Notes: a model not told the origin generated them from the letters alone. A stretch of DNA of 64,000 nt from Cruorifilaria tuberocauda (GCA_013365365.1 JABVXU010000026.1:124001-188000); one strand, 5' to 3'; shown: positions 25,101-39,646, counted from the first letter of the stretch. Numbers and translations: made by a program.

Positions 25101-28100
25101 ACAAGCATTAAAGAAAGGGAGGTTGTGAATAAAAAATGTGGTTTACCATTGTAAGAATTGTGTTTCACATAAATTTTTAACATAAACATGAAAACCAATG
25201 GCTGACGATGATTAACTTTCCTTTTCTTACTCTTTGCAGTAATGACGGACTTGTAATGCCACCCAAACCAAATGAAGAAAACCGAGCGTTGGCCTTTTAT
25301 AATATCGATTTTTCCTTAGCAAATCAGGTAGAAACTTTTTATTTTTTAGATTTAATTTCTGGTATTCGTTTTTTCAAAGTACCTGATATTTTAATTTTCA
25401 CAGAAATACAATATTGTTTAATTATTTCGCCTATAAGCAATTCAAACAACGAGCAAATTAAAATTAAAGATATGCTGAGTGTCATTTTTAATATTCTTTT
25501 TAGCATACTTTTTCGAATGTTATTTTTAACATCCATTTGCATCACTATGCATGATTATCAGAAGATGTGCTGCATTAAATAACTGGACATTCCCGCATTA
25601 CTGTTATTTTTCAGATGAAACTTGCTGGGCAAAGTCCATCATCGTCAGTCAGTTCGGTCCCGAGTTCGACAACTCAAAAGGATCCAGTTGCCAGAAAAAA
25701 AGAGTTTTTACGCCGACGTCGAATGCAGGCTGATAGCCAGGGTGCAAACAAAGTTATTGAGGTAATGATTTGCTACTCCATAAATTTCAAGACTTTTCTA
25801 AATATGGAAGTCAATATGAAACTTCCGAATTAGGAATTAAGAAAAGATCACTGATCTTTAGACCTTTGGTAGAAAATTATTTGATTTTGTAATATTGTGA
25901 AATTGTTAATCTGTAGAGCTATATCATATATCACAAGGATTTTACTGCTTTTTGACCTCTTTGTTCTTCCTTCCTTCTGATTCTTCCCTTTTGATCTTTT
26001 TCTGATTTTCCTTTCTTCTGTCTCAAACATCTTGTCTGCGGCTTATTTCCTGTTGTTATGATGTTATTTGTATTTTTAAAAAATCGTATCCACGGTTCTC
26101 TTTTTTACATTCTTCGTTAATAAATAACAAAAAATTTTTATCGGTCATTGGAAGAGATTATTATACATACATAATCTGCAGAACAGTTTATTGTTCTCTT
26201 GAAGTCACTTTTCATTTGGACGAAAATTTGAAGATAGTAATAAATTGCGATAAAGAATTAGCGCTCCTAGATGAATCAAAAAAGAAAATTTCATTTTTTT
26301 CTTTTTAACCAAATGCAGGAATGCCATTGGTAGCGTCTCATTCGTTCTGCTCATTGCCGCGAAAAATGATGATTTTATCAATTATCTTTTGAAAAATTTA
26401 TCCTACTTTATTTTAACGTTATAATTCCAGTCGTTGATAATGTTGAACTCATATAAAGGGATTTTTTCTTTATTGTCTTTCTTGAAATTATTGAAGACAA
26501 GAAAATATTGCAGACTTCATTCAGATTCACGTATATATAAGTATATGTATTTATTTGTTAAGTTTCTTCTTTTCAACTCAAAAATTACTTCGCAATCTTT
26601 TTTAGAATTCCTTGACTACTCTCTGAGAGATTTTTTAAAGTCATTACTTTTTTATTTAAAAATTTTTAGAATTGCTTTTAATGCGCAATACTGATAGTGT
26701 TGTCTCCTTATTTCTACATCAAAGGACAATATGGGACATTTACTTACTTATTCAATTTCGAGTCTATATTTCCTTTTGTTTTCAAAAAATGTATTTTTTC
26801 ATATGTTTCACATTTTGTTAAACTCTCTTGCATTCCTATGTTATCATGTAATTCCTAGATAACGTGCTTTAATTTTCGTGTTTGAAATGAACTCGTATTT
26901 CTTATTTTTTTCTTCAATTCCAAATAAATTTTAGGGTATGTCGCATGTTGCTGGTGCGGCGCGAGACCAGTTGGAACATGAACTGCCTGTTGACTATGTC
27001 AAAGTTCCTACCTGGAGGGTTATCATATTTATTGTTTGAAAATCTAATTGTTTATCAGAATTATTTCTTCAAAATTAATCTTCTGCTCGGAAATATTATG
27101 ATCATTTATTGATGAAAATGTGATATAGTTTATGATAAAGCAGTTTCGCATTTATTCGGATTATCCATTTTCTTGATGATTGTTCTCTCAGAAATGATAA
27201 TAAACTAAAAATTCAAAAATTGTTCGTGACAGTGACTCAATTTAAATTGAGAAAAGTTTCGGAAAATTTTGAAAAAATATTGAAATAATTTTGATTTCTA
27301 GGACAAAATAGAACAGCAAAAGCCGCATATAGATTACAGCGAAGTATTCGATGAGGATGTGGGGCAGGAGGAGGGAATGTGGGTTTGGGAAATTGAAAAT
27401 TTCTATCCTAGCATATTGGATTCGTCGATGCATGGCCATTTTTACGATGCTGATTGCTATCTCATTCTGCGCACCGCAAAGGTATGGTTTTAATTTTATG
27501 ATCAATTGATTGCCAATAATACTTTTTTTTTATTAGAGCACTATGATTAAATTTTATATGATAAGTTCAACATGCTCATTTTTAGATTTCTTATTTTCTG
27601 ATAAATCTGTTGACAACAGTGTACACATTAAAAGAACTTGATGATTTGAAATGTGGGTATCAGTATCCTAAATTATATTTCTGTTTATCGATACCGGGTG
27701 ATTCTGAAATCTTTAGTGAAGCAATTATCATAATGCCAAGTTAATTGAGCATATCTCTGATCAAGGTGCATGAGGATTAAAGAGACTGATCCACTTTTCG
27801 TTAGATCATTCATTTGTCGAGTATAAAGTTGGAGACTGAAGAGTTATTTTTTTCATAAAGGAAGAATCTGGCGCTTTGAAACACTCAATTTTCTATTGGA
27901 TTGGAGAAAACTCATCGCTAGATAAAGGAATGTGTGCAGCTGTTCATGCCGTGAATTTACGAAATTATTTAGGTGCTACTTGTAGGTAGAAATTTTGTAA
28001 ATTTCTACATTTGATTCAAGGGAATGGTGTGGTCTCTAGAATAAAAAGCTGATGTAAAGTTTGAGAAGTAATCAACTGAAACAATAATTTCACATCATGA

Positions 28101-31100
28101 ATCGTAAAGTTTTTCCTTTTTTCAGTCATATTGATTAAAGCCTTTTATTAACTAGAGATTATTCGTAAGAGTATCTGCAGAACTGAACGAGAGGAAATGA
28201 ATGATGAATCTGATGACTTTTTGGAGTTATTTGGAGAAGAAATCACCTATATTGAGGGAGCAAGAACAGCTTCTGGTTTTTATACTGTGGAAAAAATGGT
28301 GCATATTACACGGTAGAATATTTTTGATTGAGGGAAACATCTTGTAAGAGTAAATTTTTTATAGACGAAGGATCAATGATAATTTATTTTAAAGCTTCGG
28401 ATTTCAGTCTTTATCGTGCTTCTGTAGTCGGAAATACCATTGAAATGGAACCAGTTCCGGTATCTCCGGATAGTTTAGATCCACGATATGTGTTCTTACT
28501 TGATGCTGGTGAGACGATTTGGATTTGGAGTGGACGAAAAGCGAAAGTAAATTTCTATTGCCTAGTTCTGATTTTTCTTTATCTTAATTTCCTAACTTGT
28601 ATCAATTGCCATTTATTCAATTTTTTTCCTTTGATCATATACTCGATTCCTTCTCTCTTTTTCCTTTCTTTTGCGTTTTATTTGTTGATACGGTAGAATG
28701 TATAAGTTCTGATTGAACTGATTTAAATTTTAATAAATAGACTGTTCTAATTCTGATGTAGATAGATTTTTTAAATTCTAATTGGTTTCCTAATCCCAGT
28801 GTATTGCCTTTTTTAATTGTTCCTTGTTTCGTATTTTTTCTTATTCTAACAGATTTTTCGACTATTTTGACACGGTTCCGTGAATTAATAGAGACAAGAT
28901 CAATGTTTATTTTCTTTATATTTTTTTATATTGATATATTTTATATTATATTTCTTTATATTTTATATATAAGGAATATTTTATATTTTCAGATAACTAT
29001 ATCAAACAAAGCTCGTTTATTTGCTGTGAAAATGAATAAAAAAGATAGAAAAGGTCGATCAGAAATCGAATCATGCTCAGAACTACGTACGCCGAAAGGA
29101 TTTTGGATAGCTTTGTATGGTTAGTGCTGTATGCGCCTTCATTGAATCTTTTAATGTTAAAAATTTTAGCAGTGTAGTTCTCAAAATCGTTAACGATAAT
29201 GTTCCTGAAAAATTTCTTGACTGTTGTTTTCAGGTCAATTTTATCAAATTATTAATATCTCTTTTTAGGACAACCTTCTAAACCGGAAGATCCAATAGTA
29301 GAACATGTGGATGCTAATTTTGTTCCTGAAAGGAGACGTTTGTACAAAGTGCAAATTGGTATGGGATTCCTAGAGCTACCTCAAATAGAGCTTAAACATA
29401 GTATCCTGAAACAGGTAAACATACATCTTGCTAAAAGAGAAGTATACATAGCATAACTTTATTTATTTGTAAATGAGGGATTTTATTTTAAAATTTAAAA
29501 AATTTGAAGGATATATTGGACACGAAGTGTGCATATATTCTGGACTGTACTTCGGATATATTTTTGTGGGTAGGTAAAAAGGCGAATAGATTGGTGAAAA
29601 TGGCAGGGCAGGTAATCTTCTCATCTATTATTGCGTTTTATATTATTTTTGTGAACTTTGATTTATCTCTTACAAGTTATGGCTTTTTTTAATAAAAATT
29701 TCTTTTAATTTCTCTCTGCTATTACGACAGAAAGGGAGATTTTACGTGAAATGATAAAATATGAAAATTTAACTTTTTATATTTTTTATACTATTATGAA
29801 AATTTCACTCTTTTGTTTACCAAAAGTCGAAACATCTTACATCGCTCCATTTTCGACGTTACTTTCTGGAAGTACTGAGCAGGGTTGTTCTCTGAGCAGA
29901 GTATACCCACTGAATATCTATCTACCTTCTTTGTTAGAGATATTGATAACCATTAATGGGATATCACTTATAGTTTTAAAAAATTGAAGAAAATGGTAAT
30001 AGAATTGCATGCAATGTTAGAAAGGCCGAGTTACACAACGATTTCACGTGAAACGGAAGGCGAAGAATCGACAATGTTTAGGTTTTTCTGATTTCGATTC
30101 CAAATTATTTTAGGTTTTCAGATCTCCTGTTTCTTCAGGAATTCTATTTAAAAAATTTTATTTGGTTGGTTACAATAGCTTTTTACAGATCAAAATTTCA
30201 AGGCTGGGATGATATCATACCATTTGATTTTACGAGAACTGCAGATAGCGTTCAGAGAAGAGGAGCCGATTTAAAAGTAAGCTCAACTATTGCTAATAGG
30301 ACAGTTTCATTTTTTTGTCACTTGTTGTGTAATATTTGAATGGCGAGTGATAAGTTTTCTGTCTTATTCTTGAGATAATTATGGAACGTGACAAGATAAA
30401 AACTGATTTGGCCCCACTCTTCTTGCCACGACAATCAGCCATGAGTGAGGAAGAAGCTAATCAAATGATGGAAGAATGTAACGAAGATCTTGAACTTCTG
30501 GAACCTTTTGTTTTAGTATGTTATAAACTTATTTAAAATTTTTTTGACAGCGATTTTTTACATTGATATTTGAAAATTCATTGATAGGGACAAACAAAAT
30601 CAGGATTTTTTTTGCAATACTGGATCAGTGAGAAAGTAAATATGCTCATATAGAATCCTTCATTTTCACTTCTTTCATTTTCAAAAAATCTCAATTGTTT
30701 GAAGGAATAATATCTTACAGGAAGGGAAGAAATTTGTTCGGTTACCTCAGGAGGAGTTGGGAACCTTTTATACTATGGATTGTTATGTATTTCTTTGTCG
30801 ATATGAGGTTATACCGGAAGATGATGGGACTGATTTGGACGAAGAAGAATCAGAATTGAGTGATGAGAAAAATGACGCTATCGGTAACGATACAATACAG
30901 ATATTTAAGCGCAAGGTATTTTAAATATTTTGTATGAAATTGGAACCATAAGATATCGATATAATAATGCAAGTTAAGCTTATGAAGTAGACTACACAGT
31001 TCTCCAGTCTTTCTTTTTTAAGTAAAAGTACTTGTTATATGTGAAAAGTTGCAAAATGAACTGATACATATTTTTCAAGTGTATAATTTCTGTGAGGTAA

Positions 31101-32967
31101 CAATAAATTTAAAAAGTTTTCAACTTTAACTAACTTAGGAACTGGAGCAAGTACAAGAAGATTTCAAGTGCGTAGTATATTTTTGGCAGGGACGGGATGC
31201 AAACAATATGGGCTGGCTTCATTTTACATTCAGTTTGCAGGTTTCGTGCTAAATTTTGAGACTTTAAATTTCATGTCAGTATAATGTTTTCGGAGAAATT
31301 CTGCAGATCATATTGTTAGAAAAACATGACAGTAGAGAAAGTAATCATATCTATTTATGATATTTTGTTTTCAGAAAAAATTTGAAGGTCTTTTTAAAGA
31401 CAAACTCGAAGTTGTTCGTATGTACCAGCAACAGGAGAACCATAAATTTCTTTCACATTTCCATAAGAAATTTGTCATTCGACGCGGTCGGCGAGGCTTA
31501 ATGATGAATCTTGGAGGTCGTTGTTTCGTTTTGTTCTTGTCTTATTTAAACCCTTAATCTTGAATATCCAGTGCAATTATATGGAATGATTTTAATGCTT
31601 GTCAATGATCGAAACTTTTAATGTAGGCTATTTCTAAAGTACTTCTGTCCTGATTGGGAATAAGCCGTACGAATGATCAGTAGGTTATCGATTAATTCTA
31701 ATAAAGATTAATTGAGCTTAAATTGCGAAAATTTCCTCTGTTCATTTTTTGAACAACCTTTGTGGTTGAAAACACGATTGACATTAACTATTTGTTTACA
31801 AATATTGACTATATGTTATAGGACATTGGCCGGAACTATTTTTAATGCGTGCCAATGGTTCTGCAATATGTACGCGAACAATTCAAATCGATTGTCAAGC
31901 GAATCAGCTTAATTCAGCTTTCTGTTTTATTCTTCGTGCTCCGTTCAAGGTGATTGATGAGAATGGATTGGAGGGTAAAGTGTTCGTTTGGTATGGCAGC
32001 AAAAGTAATCCAAATCACCATGGTCTTTGTTTACAGGTTATTCTTTCAATTTCACTTCGTTTGATATTTAATTCGTTTTATTAATTATGTAGATTCGAAA
32101 TACGGGAAGAAGTTGGGGTTCACTTATTTTTAGCTGATTAAAAAAAAAATTTTTAGCTGGCATGCATTTTTAATTTGCTCATTAATATCTGAAAACGTGC
32201 TGCATTATAAATAATATGAAATTGGCTTTTAATTTTGACTTGCAGGTGGCAAACGAGCTGATAAATAGAAACAAAGAATTTCCAATTGAAATTGTGAGGG
32301 AGGGTGCAGAGCCGGAGAAATTTTGGGAGTGTCTAGGGGGTAAAAAAAAGTATGATACCAATGGCGACTTTTTAAATTTTACGAGGTTATTCCGTTGTAC
32401 AAACGAGAAAGGATATTTCGTTGTGTCCGAAAAAACTGTTGATTTTTGCCAGGTAAGCGTCTTATTCCAGTTTGTAATTTGCAGAAAAATATTTGTTGAT
32501 GTTTTATCATTTTTCTGAGATGGATGGGACATTTAATGATAAGTGACATACTGTTGTATTATTGATATTGAATTTAAACAAAAATTGTTTGATGTCAGGA
32601 CGACTTGGATGACGATGACATCATGATCTTGGACAATGGAGATTTGATCTTCTTGTGGATGGGATATCACGCCAGCGAAATAGAACTTAAATTGGCTTAT
32701 AAAGCTGCTCAGGTATTCTTTCTGCTCTCTTTGTTTGCAAATACTTCGCATTAATTTGTTTAAATTGTTTAAATATTCCAAGTGCGGTTAGAGGAACACG
32801 AAAATAAAAAGCGGGGATTGCAGGTTTACGTCGCACATATGAAAATCAAAGAGCCTGAAAGACCGCGAAGATTGGTGCTAAGCTTAAAGGGTCGAGAATC
32901 TCGACGATTTACAAAATGCTTCCATGCTTGGGGGAAGCATAAAATTCCAGCTGGAGACAAAATTTAA
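22174..32967 (+). CDS. fli-1: Flightless-1: LRR plus gelsolin-repeat actin regulator
   Basis: Twenty-nine exons join in phase to about 1273 aa, the usual family length: 22174-22233, 22630-22707, 22817-22945, 23098-23262, 23405-23556, 23795-23885, 24055-24147, 24418-24568, 24726-24918, 25240-25327, 25615-25761, 26935-27018, 27302-27481, 27861-27985, 28181-28312, 28408-28546, 28993-29119, 29269-29414, 29510-29611, 29990-30081, 30189-30276, 30375-30515, 30721-30915, 31139-31240, 31375-31516, 31822-32036, 32246-32452, 32599-32712, 32824-32967. Residues 1-400 hold leucine-rich repeats ([20 protein letters not shown]). A linker with [20 protein letters not shown] follows. Residues 490-1273 are gelsolin-like repeats ([58 protein letters not shown]), separated by an acidic insert near 950. 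The C-terminus contains FTKCFHAW. Flightless-1 severs or caps actin and also acts as a nuclear-receptor coactivator. It converges on the APC5 gene. Confidence 0.97.
30588..30635 (+). other. Possible optional 48-nt exon inside fli-1
   Basis: Sixteen codons ([16 protein letters not shown]) sit between an AG acceptor (TTGATAG) and a GTAAAT donor, phase 0 at both ends. They lie between exons that otherwise join directly into conserved sequence (FVL then EGKKFVRLP). Inclusion would insert 16 residues at the start of a gelsolin repeat without shifting frame. It may also be ordinary intron sequence. Confidence 0.25.
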
Positions 32968-33839
32968 CTTCAGGGAATCTATGTTGTAGTCGGTTCATTT
33001 GCATATTATAACCGGTTTCGCCGGATGAATGGGTCTTTACTCCTCACTTACTCAATCCGCGGTTTTTCTACTTGAATTCACATACTTTCATCAAGTTTAT
33101 AAATGCACAATTTTTCTGAAATATATATACATATCCTGTGTGCAAATAACAGAAGACACTGCTTTAATTTCAAAAGTCATTCATTTTAGGTGATATGGAT
33201 ATAAACTATGCAGATGACAATGATAATATGTCTAGGCTTTATTTAATATTGTTTTTTGTTCGTTCTAAAGTGCCTTAAATAAATATTTCCTATAAATGAA
33301 TAGTAACCACATCTGAGAATCAAAAGGAAAAAAATAGATCAACAAAATAAAAACTGATTCTTACATGTAGAAAACATGCAGAAAACGAAACGGACCGCCA
33401 AACAAATTTTTTCCAGATGATTTGCTTTCACATTGTTTTAAGAAATGAGGAGTGATTAAAATAAGGATCCGTATTTTAATAATTTGAAGTAATTTTTATT
33501 GTTTGGAATAAAAACAATCATTTCGAAAGTATCCTTCAGCATTTTTTCGGTTATCTATATCATGGGATTATCAGCACAATTTCTTACCTTACCTCATCTT
33601 ACCCTAACTGTTGTACGCTTTATTAACCTCATTTTATTTTACCTCTCCCTTTTGCATTCTGTTTGATATATTTATTGACTTGTTAAAGTCCGCGGTCAGC
33701 ATTATATCTCTTCTACTCTGTTTAGTGTTTATTTCATTTAGTAAGGATTTAAGCTTAAATGCAGATAGCAATAAATGCTAGCAAATGAGATTATTCATTA
33801 AAAAAATATATGACTTCAACGGAAATTAAGAAGGAAAAT
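32968..33839. other. Convergent 3' ends of fli-1 and APC5
   Basis: Gap of about 870 bp between the stop codons of two converging genes. It should be mostly 3' untranslated sequence. No coding exon is supported. Confidence 0.55.
33278..33283 (+). terminator. Candidate poly(A) signal of fli-1
   Basis: AATAAA occurs 311 bp after the fli-1 stop codon in the correct orientation and before the converging APC5 stop. It is the clearest canonical hexamer in this gap, but AATAAA is common in AT-rich DNA. Confidence 0.45.
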
Positions 33840-36800
33840 TCATAAAATTGTCCAGTCAATTTGCCCTGGATATTGTTCTTCCATATCACAGAACAATGCT
33901 GCACATTCATCTCGTTCATCAGTTTGTTTACAGCTATTAAACAGTTTGGCGGCAATAAGAAGAACGGTTTTTTCGAGAAGAGGAGCGGAAGCACGACGAA
34001 ATTCTCGACGTGCTGCAGCTAAAGCACTTTGCTGTTGCGAAATTATATCTGAAACGAAGGTACGTAGTACAGCTTATAACGACAAATTATTTGAAGCACC
34101 GAAACCAAGGATCGGTGAAAATCATTCTTTAATACATGATAATTTTTATAGCAGAAACACGCAGATAAAGATAATACCTTAGAGTTATGGAATGAGATTA
34201 TCTTCTTATGATAACTTCGTTTTAAACAACATCAATAAGTTCCATGTATGTCATTAATTCAGGTCGCAAGTTCTACTCCCATTCTGGTTTGGGTTTATTT
34301 TTGATCAATCAAAAATTTCTTTCAAAATTTCAGAAATCAAATTCGATCCATTAATGATGATCTAAGATCAATACTGATGCAGCAGGATCTATAACCATAT
34401 GGTCCTGTTTAGTACTGCAATTTACCTGGTGAAGTTTGATTTTTTTGAGTGTAAACTGTGAAAGCAGTCATATGTAAATACGCATTCTCTAAAGGCTGAC
34501 ATCGAATTTTGAGAGTCCACTCACAATTCTTAATTTTTGTTAATGCTTCGTCTAGTCGTCCCTCCACTGCCTAGAAAGCAAATGAATTGTATGATAGATT
34601 TCATGAATACAAAACTCTAAATCATTTAAATCTTACAGTTTTAGTTTTCAATTTATTCTCTTGTAAAATATGAGATTAAGTTTTGAACCCCTCGAACCGA
34701 CGCAGATCTTAAGGTAATTAAAATACTGAAATCAATGAACACTAAATATGTCATTAAACGAACAGCTTTAATTTTATATTTTAATTTTGAGTTTAAAAAA
34801 ATATTAAAAGTACATCTATGTAAGCAATCCGTCGTGTAATAATTGCGTGAAATGTATCCAAGGAATGTTTATATGCAAGATTCCTACACTGCTCCAAAAT
34901 TGACAACGATACATGCTCCAAATCGTTTGAGTTGTATAACATTGCTAATGTTATATCGCATCTGAAGAAAATTTAGAGTAATTTTAGAGTAGAAAAACAA
35001 TTTTGGACTATATTAAGTTGATTAAACTGAAAATGAATTTCGAAAATGATCACCTTAGTTTTAGCCTCAAATCTTTTGAATTTTTCACTCGTTCGACATT
35101 TTCCCTCGCTATATTTATTGCCTCCTGTAGATCACCTTTGGAGTGAATCAAAATAGCTCTCCTGAAACAGCTAAATTCACTGAAAGAAGTATTAAAGATA
35201 ATGAGATTAAAAATGCTTTTCTTTTAATATGACCTGAAGATTTTTTATCACAAACTAGACCTCAAGCCAGCTTCTAAGGGAGCTAATTGTTCCATTATTA
35301 TAAGCCATTGATCAGCAGCTATCCAATCACCAAAAAAGAAAGCCCGATCAAATTCTATTAATGATTCACATAATTTCCAATGAAATGCACACTAAAATCA
35401 TAAAAATATTAATGTAAATAAACTGATTTCAGACTTTGTAACATAGTTCCTACCTGCGCAGCAAATGCAAGTCTAACTGAAAACTGCAGCCTGCCATTTT
35501 GAATCGGTCTAGCATACTCATAACATTATCTATTATAATTTTTCATTTTATGTTTTGCTTGATAATTCTTTTTTCTTTATTCTTATATAGTTTTCTTTTT
35601 CCTTGTAACCGAAACAACCGTTTTCAATGCGAAAATCTCTATTATGGTTAAATAAGAATTGTAAAATGACAATGCGAGATACAAAAAATACCTGCCAGTT
35701 ATTTTTCTCTGTGAACCGTATTTTCAACCTTTTTACTAATGTACGTGCATCATCAAATTGTCCATTTAAAGCATGAGCGTAAGCGATATTTACAGCAGCA
35801 ATTACCTAAGCAAAGCAAGCGTCTGTTTATAAATCACTTATGAAATCGAAAAAAAGTTGGAAGTAAGCTAGAAACTCATATCTGACTCTAAGTTTTTAGG
35901 GCGCAAAAAATTAAATAATTAATATACTAATTCATAAAACCGAAGCGAATTAATTTTAAAATAGCCTAATCATATTCCAACTGAGGAAAAAAGGTAAACA
36001 AATATAAAAACATTTTGAACTGTGGTGGCGATTAAGAAAAGATTCAAATAAAATAATTAAGCATATAAGAGTTCTTACATGGGACTCAGTATCATATCGT
36101 TGACACCACTGATCACCCGGATTAAAATAGAGAATACGATTACAATCACTAACAGCTGAATCGATAAAACCGTTCGCAAATTTTATGGTAGCAGAAATTA
36201 CACGAGCAGCTTCATTCACAAGTCGCGACTGAGATTCTCGATCAACACCGTAATCAGCACCAGAACATATTTGTAAACCTTTTACCATACTGAAGTCTTA
36301 TATTTTGCACGAATTAAAACGTTTCATATTTCAAAACAATCCTAATATTTTAGTATGCTCTAAAACCAGTGATTGAGCAGTTCTATTAATTTTTTTTTCG
36401 TTTTAGAGATGAAAAAAAGTTTAGAGTACATATCAAAATACACAATGACAGAAATATCAAAATAATACAATAATACATTTCCACCTTTTTGGATCACTGG
36501 CAGATCTTGCTAGGCTGATGCAGTTTTGTAGTGTAGCACAATCATTGAGTTGTTTAATAAAGGCTCGTGTATCAACTTCTTCGGCTTTGATTTTATCATC
36601 TTCTGTTGATTCTTGTGTTTCACTATTACCAATAGACATTGATGCGAGCAATGCTGCCGAAATAAAATGGGCTAGAAATTGATCTCATAACTACTCGTTT
36701 TAGTTTCATTCTTCAATATTATTTAAATTAAAAAGAAAAAGATTAAAAATTTGACTACTCTGATAGCTACTAAAAAGGATAGACTAAGACAAATACTACT

Positions 36801-39646
36801 TTTCAATTCGTCAGTTGAATCATTTTCTTCGGATGGATTTAAATCTTCGTCTGCATTGATAGCAGCTTGCTCAACCTCAGCCAATCGTAAGCAAACTAAG
36901 TCATGGCTCGTTTGTGCTTGGTGTACTGCTTCGGAGAGAAAATGCCGCGCATGATCCCTAATTGAAATTAATCTTGACTAGTTGGAGGCAGTAAATTAGA
37001 ATAAATCATCTAATTTGATAGTATCAACTGTTAAAAGATATAAGATTTAAAAAAGCTAAAGAATGACAAAGATAGGCTGCAAAAATACCTTTCTCGCCAT
37101 GAGTAGATAGAATCATAAAGTTCATTTTTTCTAAATCACAAGCATAAATTTTCAAGAGCGAAAACTTTTTTACTTATATTTTTTGCTTATCTAAACCCAA
37201 TAGTCAGAGTATTAACACGCGAAACCATACTATATTAAATGCTTAAGAATAACTCACTTATATCCAAAAACTCGGGCAAGCCGCGAATGCAGTAAAGGTG
37301 CATAACGTAAAGGACGCTGGTCGGTAGCAGTAATTGAACGATTTATACTACTTGTTTCATTTATGCGTATAGCTGTCCAATCAAAAAACTGCTGCAGTGC
37401 TTCACCAGCTTCGAATACATTATGAGAACGTATTGCATTCATCATATCAACCAGATGCTGAAAAGAATAAATTACCTTTGAATACAGAAAAAAAATGAGA
37501 ATTGAAGAACTCTGAGAAAGACACAGACAGATATAAATAGGATTTTAAAAATCAATAACTATCCGTTATATTTCCTGAAAATGACAAAGTGACGATATGC
37601 ACTGACTAACATATGGTCACAACAATTGTGATGGAGTGAGGTAGAGAATAAACACTTATTGAGAGAATTATATCAAAATCTCAAAATTTTTGAATAGTGA
37701 AAGGAGTCAAGTACAAATACATAACTCTAAACAAACCGTAAACTTATTTAATTTAAGATGGAACACAAAGATGTGTAAACTAACCACAAGCGGTAAATCA
37801 GGATAATTTTTCTTGATAAAATCGCATGCAGCCTTTAATTGTTTTTCTTCCATTGCATCATCCGGTGAAACGTGCAATGCATGCAACTGTCGACTGATAA
37901 GAGCTCGAGCTCTACTTGAAGAAAGTAGCTCAGTTAACTGTGGTTGTGCGCCAGGTTGTTGCTGCAATACATAGAGCGCTGTAGGTGGTGATGGTATATC
38001 AGCTTTAAAAAGAGTCCTCTTGTATTGACTATCATGGTGTTCAGCACCGGATGCTTTTTTCTTTTTACTTGCTGGAGATATTGAGGCTTTCAAAAATTCT
38101 TCGCTCATCCTTGTAGCTCTGAAAATGATAAGTGAAAATTTCATTCGAAAATTTTCAAAATGTTATTTCTTCATAAATCAAATCAAAATCAAACGAACCA
38201 AATATACATGAGTGATATCTCTAATTATGCTGCTACGTGTAGAATTTGCTCGCATCATTACTACAGTAATAATGCTCAAGCTAGCAGCGCTAAACTATCC
38301 TACATCCGACTGAATAATTTATCAGTACAATAGCATATTATTAGTACAATATGAATAAGATAAATTTACTTGTCTTTAATTGGTGTGACTTTCAAATCCG
38401 TTATGACGTCTACACGAGGAACCAAACGCGTATCACCTAAACATTTAATCCATAATAATTAATATTATTTCTAATCTTCAGCGTGCAAAAGCTGTTTGTC
38501 GCCTATTTGTCTGATTTAGCAATAGTATTATCATCATTACTTAAAATAAAAATAGCATCAACAAACGAATATTCTGTGGAATGCATTATACAAGATAAAC
38601 GAAAAAGTAAAAATTTGGGATTAATTTTTCATTCTGCAAATTTATATTTGTTTGGCGAACATGCAAAATGTTAAAGTTAAAATAATTGTATATAGCACCT
38701 GATGTAGACAATGTAGAGACGGTTAATTCACACATGTTTTTTGTATAGCCACCGAAAAGATCACTGCGAGCAGCAGGACGCGAATCATCCAGCCATTCCA
38801 ACCACTGTTTATGTGATCGTTGAACCTGCGTAACACTTTGACAAGCTTGTGTGACTGCCAACTTAATTATTTAGAAATTTATATAAACTCAAAATTCTTC
38901 ACAATCAAGTTTGTTTCATTATATCAGTTTAGGGACAAGTGAATCAAAAGAATTAGATTAAAAAATTAAGACTAGCCACAACACCTTGCGAACAAAGATA
39001 CCAATAAGGCTTTTGGGCAGAACGAATGATTGTCCCAAACGATCTAATTTTCGAGGTTGATAAAACAATTCATCACGACGGATAAGTATTTCCACATTTC
39101 CGCGATGGGCGTCTATTCTGCAAAGTTTAAAACAAGACAAAAATTTTCAAAATAATAAAATCCCAAAAAATTTCAAAATGTGCAAAAAAACAAACAGAAG
39201 GAAACTTACTTTGTCACAAATTCCAAAAATAAATTCAATGAAATTTCTTTCAACGGTGCCATTACCATATCGATTGTTTCCGGAAAACTTAAATTAACCG
39301 CACTTAAAAGTGAATGCACCAATGATGCTAGCTGATAGTGTTCTTTCTGTGTGAACGGTTTCAACCGATGATTTGTATCCAAAACTCGTATAAGAAGATA
39401 AATAGCTAGCTGAAACATGAAGAAATGTTCATTCTTCAGCGAACATAAGAAAATTTTACTAAACTAAATATAAAATGCTCTGCTAATTTAGGTTTCACAG
39501 TTACGGAGATGCATAATCTATTCATATCGAAAGTGAAAAAGAAAACAAACCCGATATGGTGTGACCGGTTCACCAGATGAATTGTCGAAAACAAAACTGA
39601 ACGCTTCATCCAAACTAAAGTTAGAATGAACCAACTCCTCCGCCAT
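33840..39646 (-). CDS. Anaphase-promoting complex subunit 5 (APC5)
   Basis: Seventeen exons join in phase to about 882 aa: 39646-39551, 39409-39210, 39117-38985, 38861-38699, 38436-38370, 38118-37785, 37457-37258, 36957-36800, 36653-36485, 36289-36079, 35805-35692, 35516-35454, 35391-35261, 35161-35054, 34961-34814, 34570-34426, 34048-33840. The N-terminus matches APC5 (VTPYRLAIYLLIRV; KSLIGIFVRKVL region). The segment HLVDMMNAIRSHNVFEAGEA aligns with the stretch before the TPR array, and RYAPLLHSRLARVFGYKDHA with the family's first TPR motif. The C-terminus (ERDECAALFCDMEEQYPG) also fits. APC5 is a TPR scaffold of the APC/C ubiquitin ligase that drives mitotic and meiotic exit. A lysine-rich, Ser/Ala-rich insert around residues 230-300 (ASKKKKASGAEHH) makes it longer than the vertebrate protein (about 755 aa). 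The start follows ATATGTAG, a possible trans-splice site. Caenorhabditis has two APC5 paralogues (such-1, gfi-3), so I give no symbol. Confidence 0.93.

Noticed and set aside
28328..28407. Start of an open frame at 28328 apparently continuing fli-1 coding upstream of 28408
   Set aside because: Using it would need a 20-nt or phase-incompatible intron. The acceptor at 28407 gives the conserved join (HIT, then R, then LYRAS).
33946..34182. 78-codon plus-strand Arg/Ala-rich open frame
   Set aside because: Antisense of the last APC5 exon (34048-33840).
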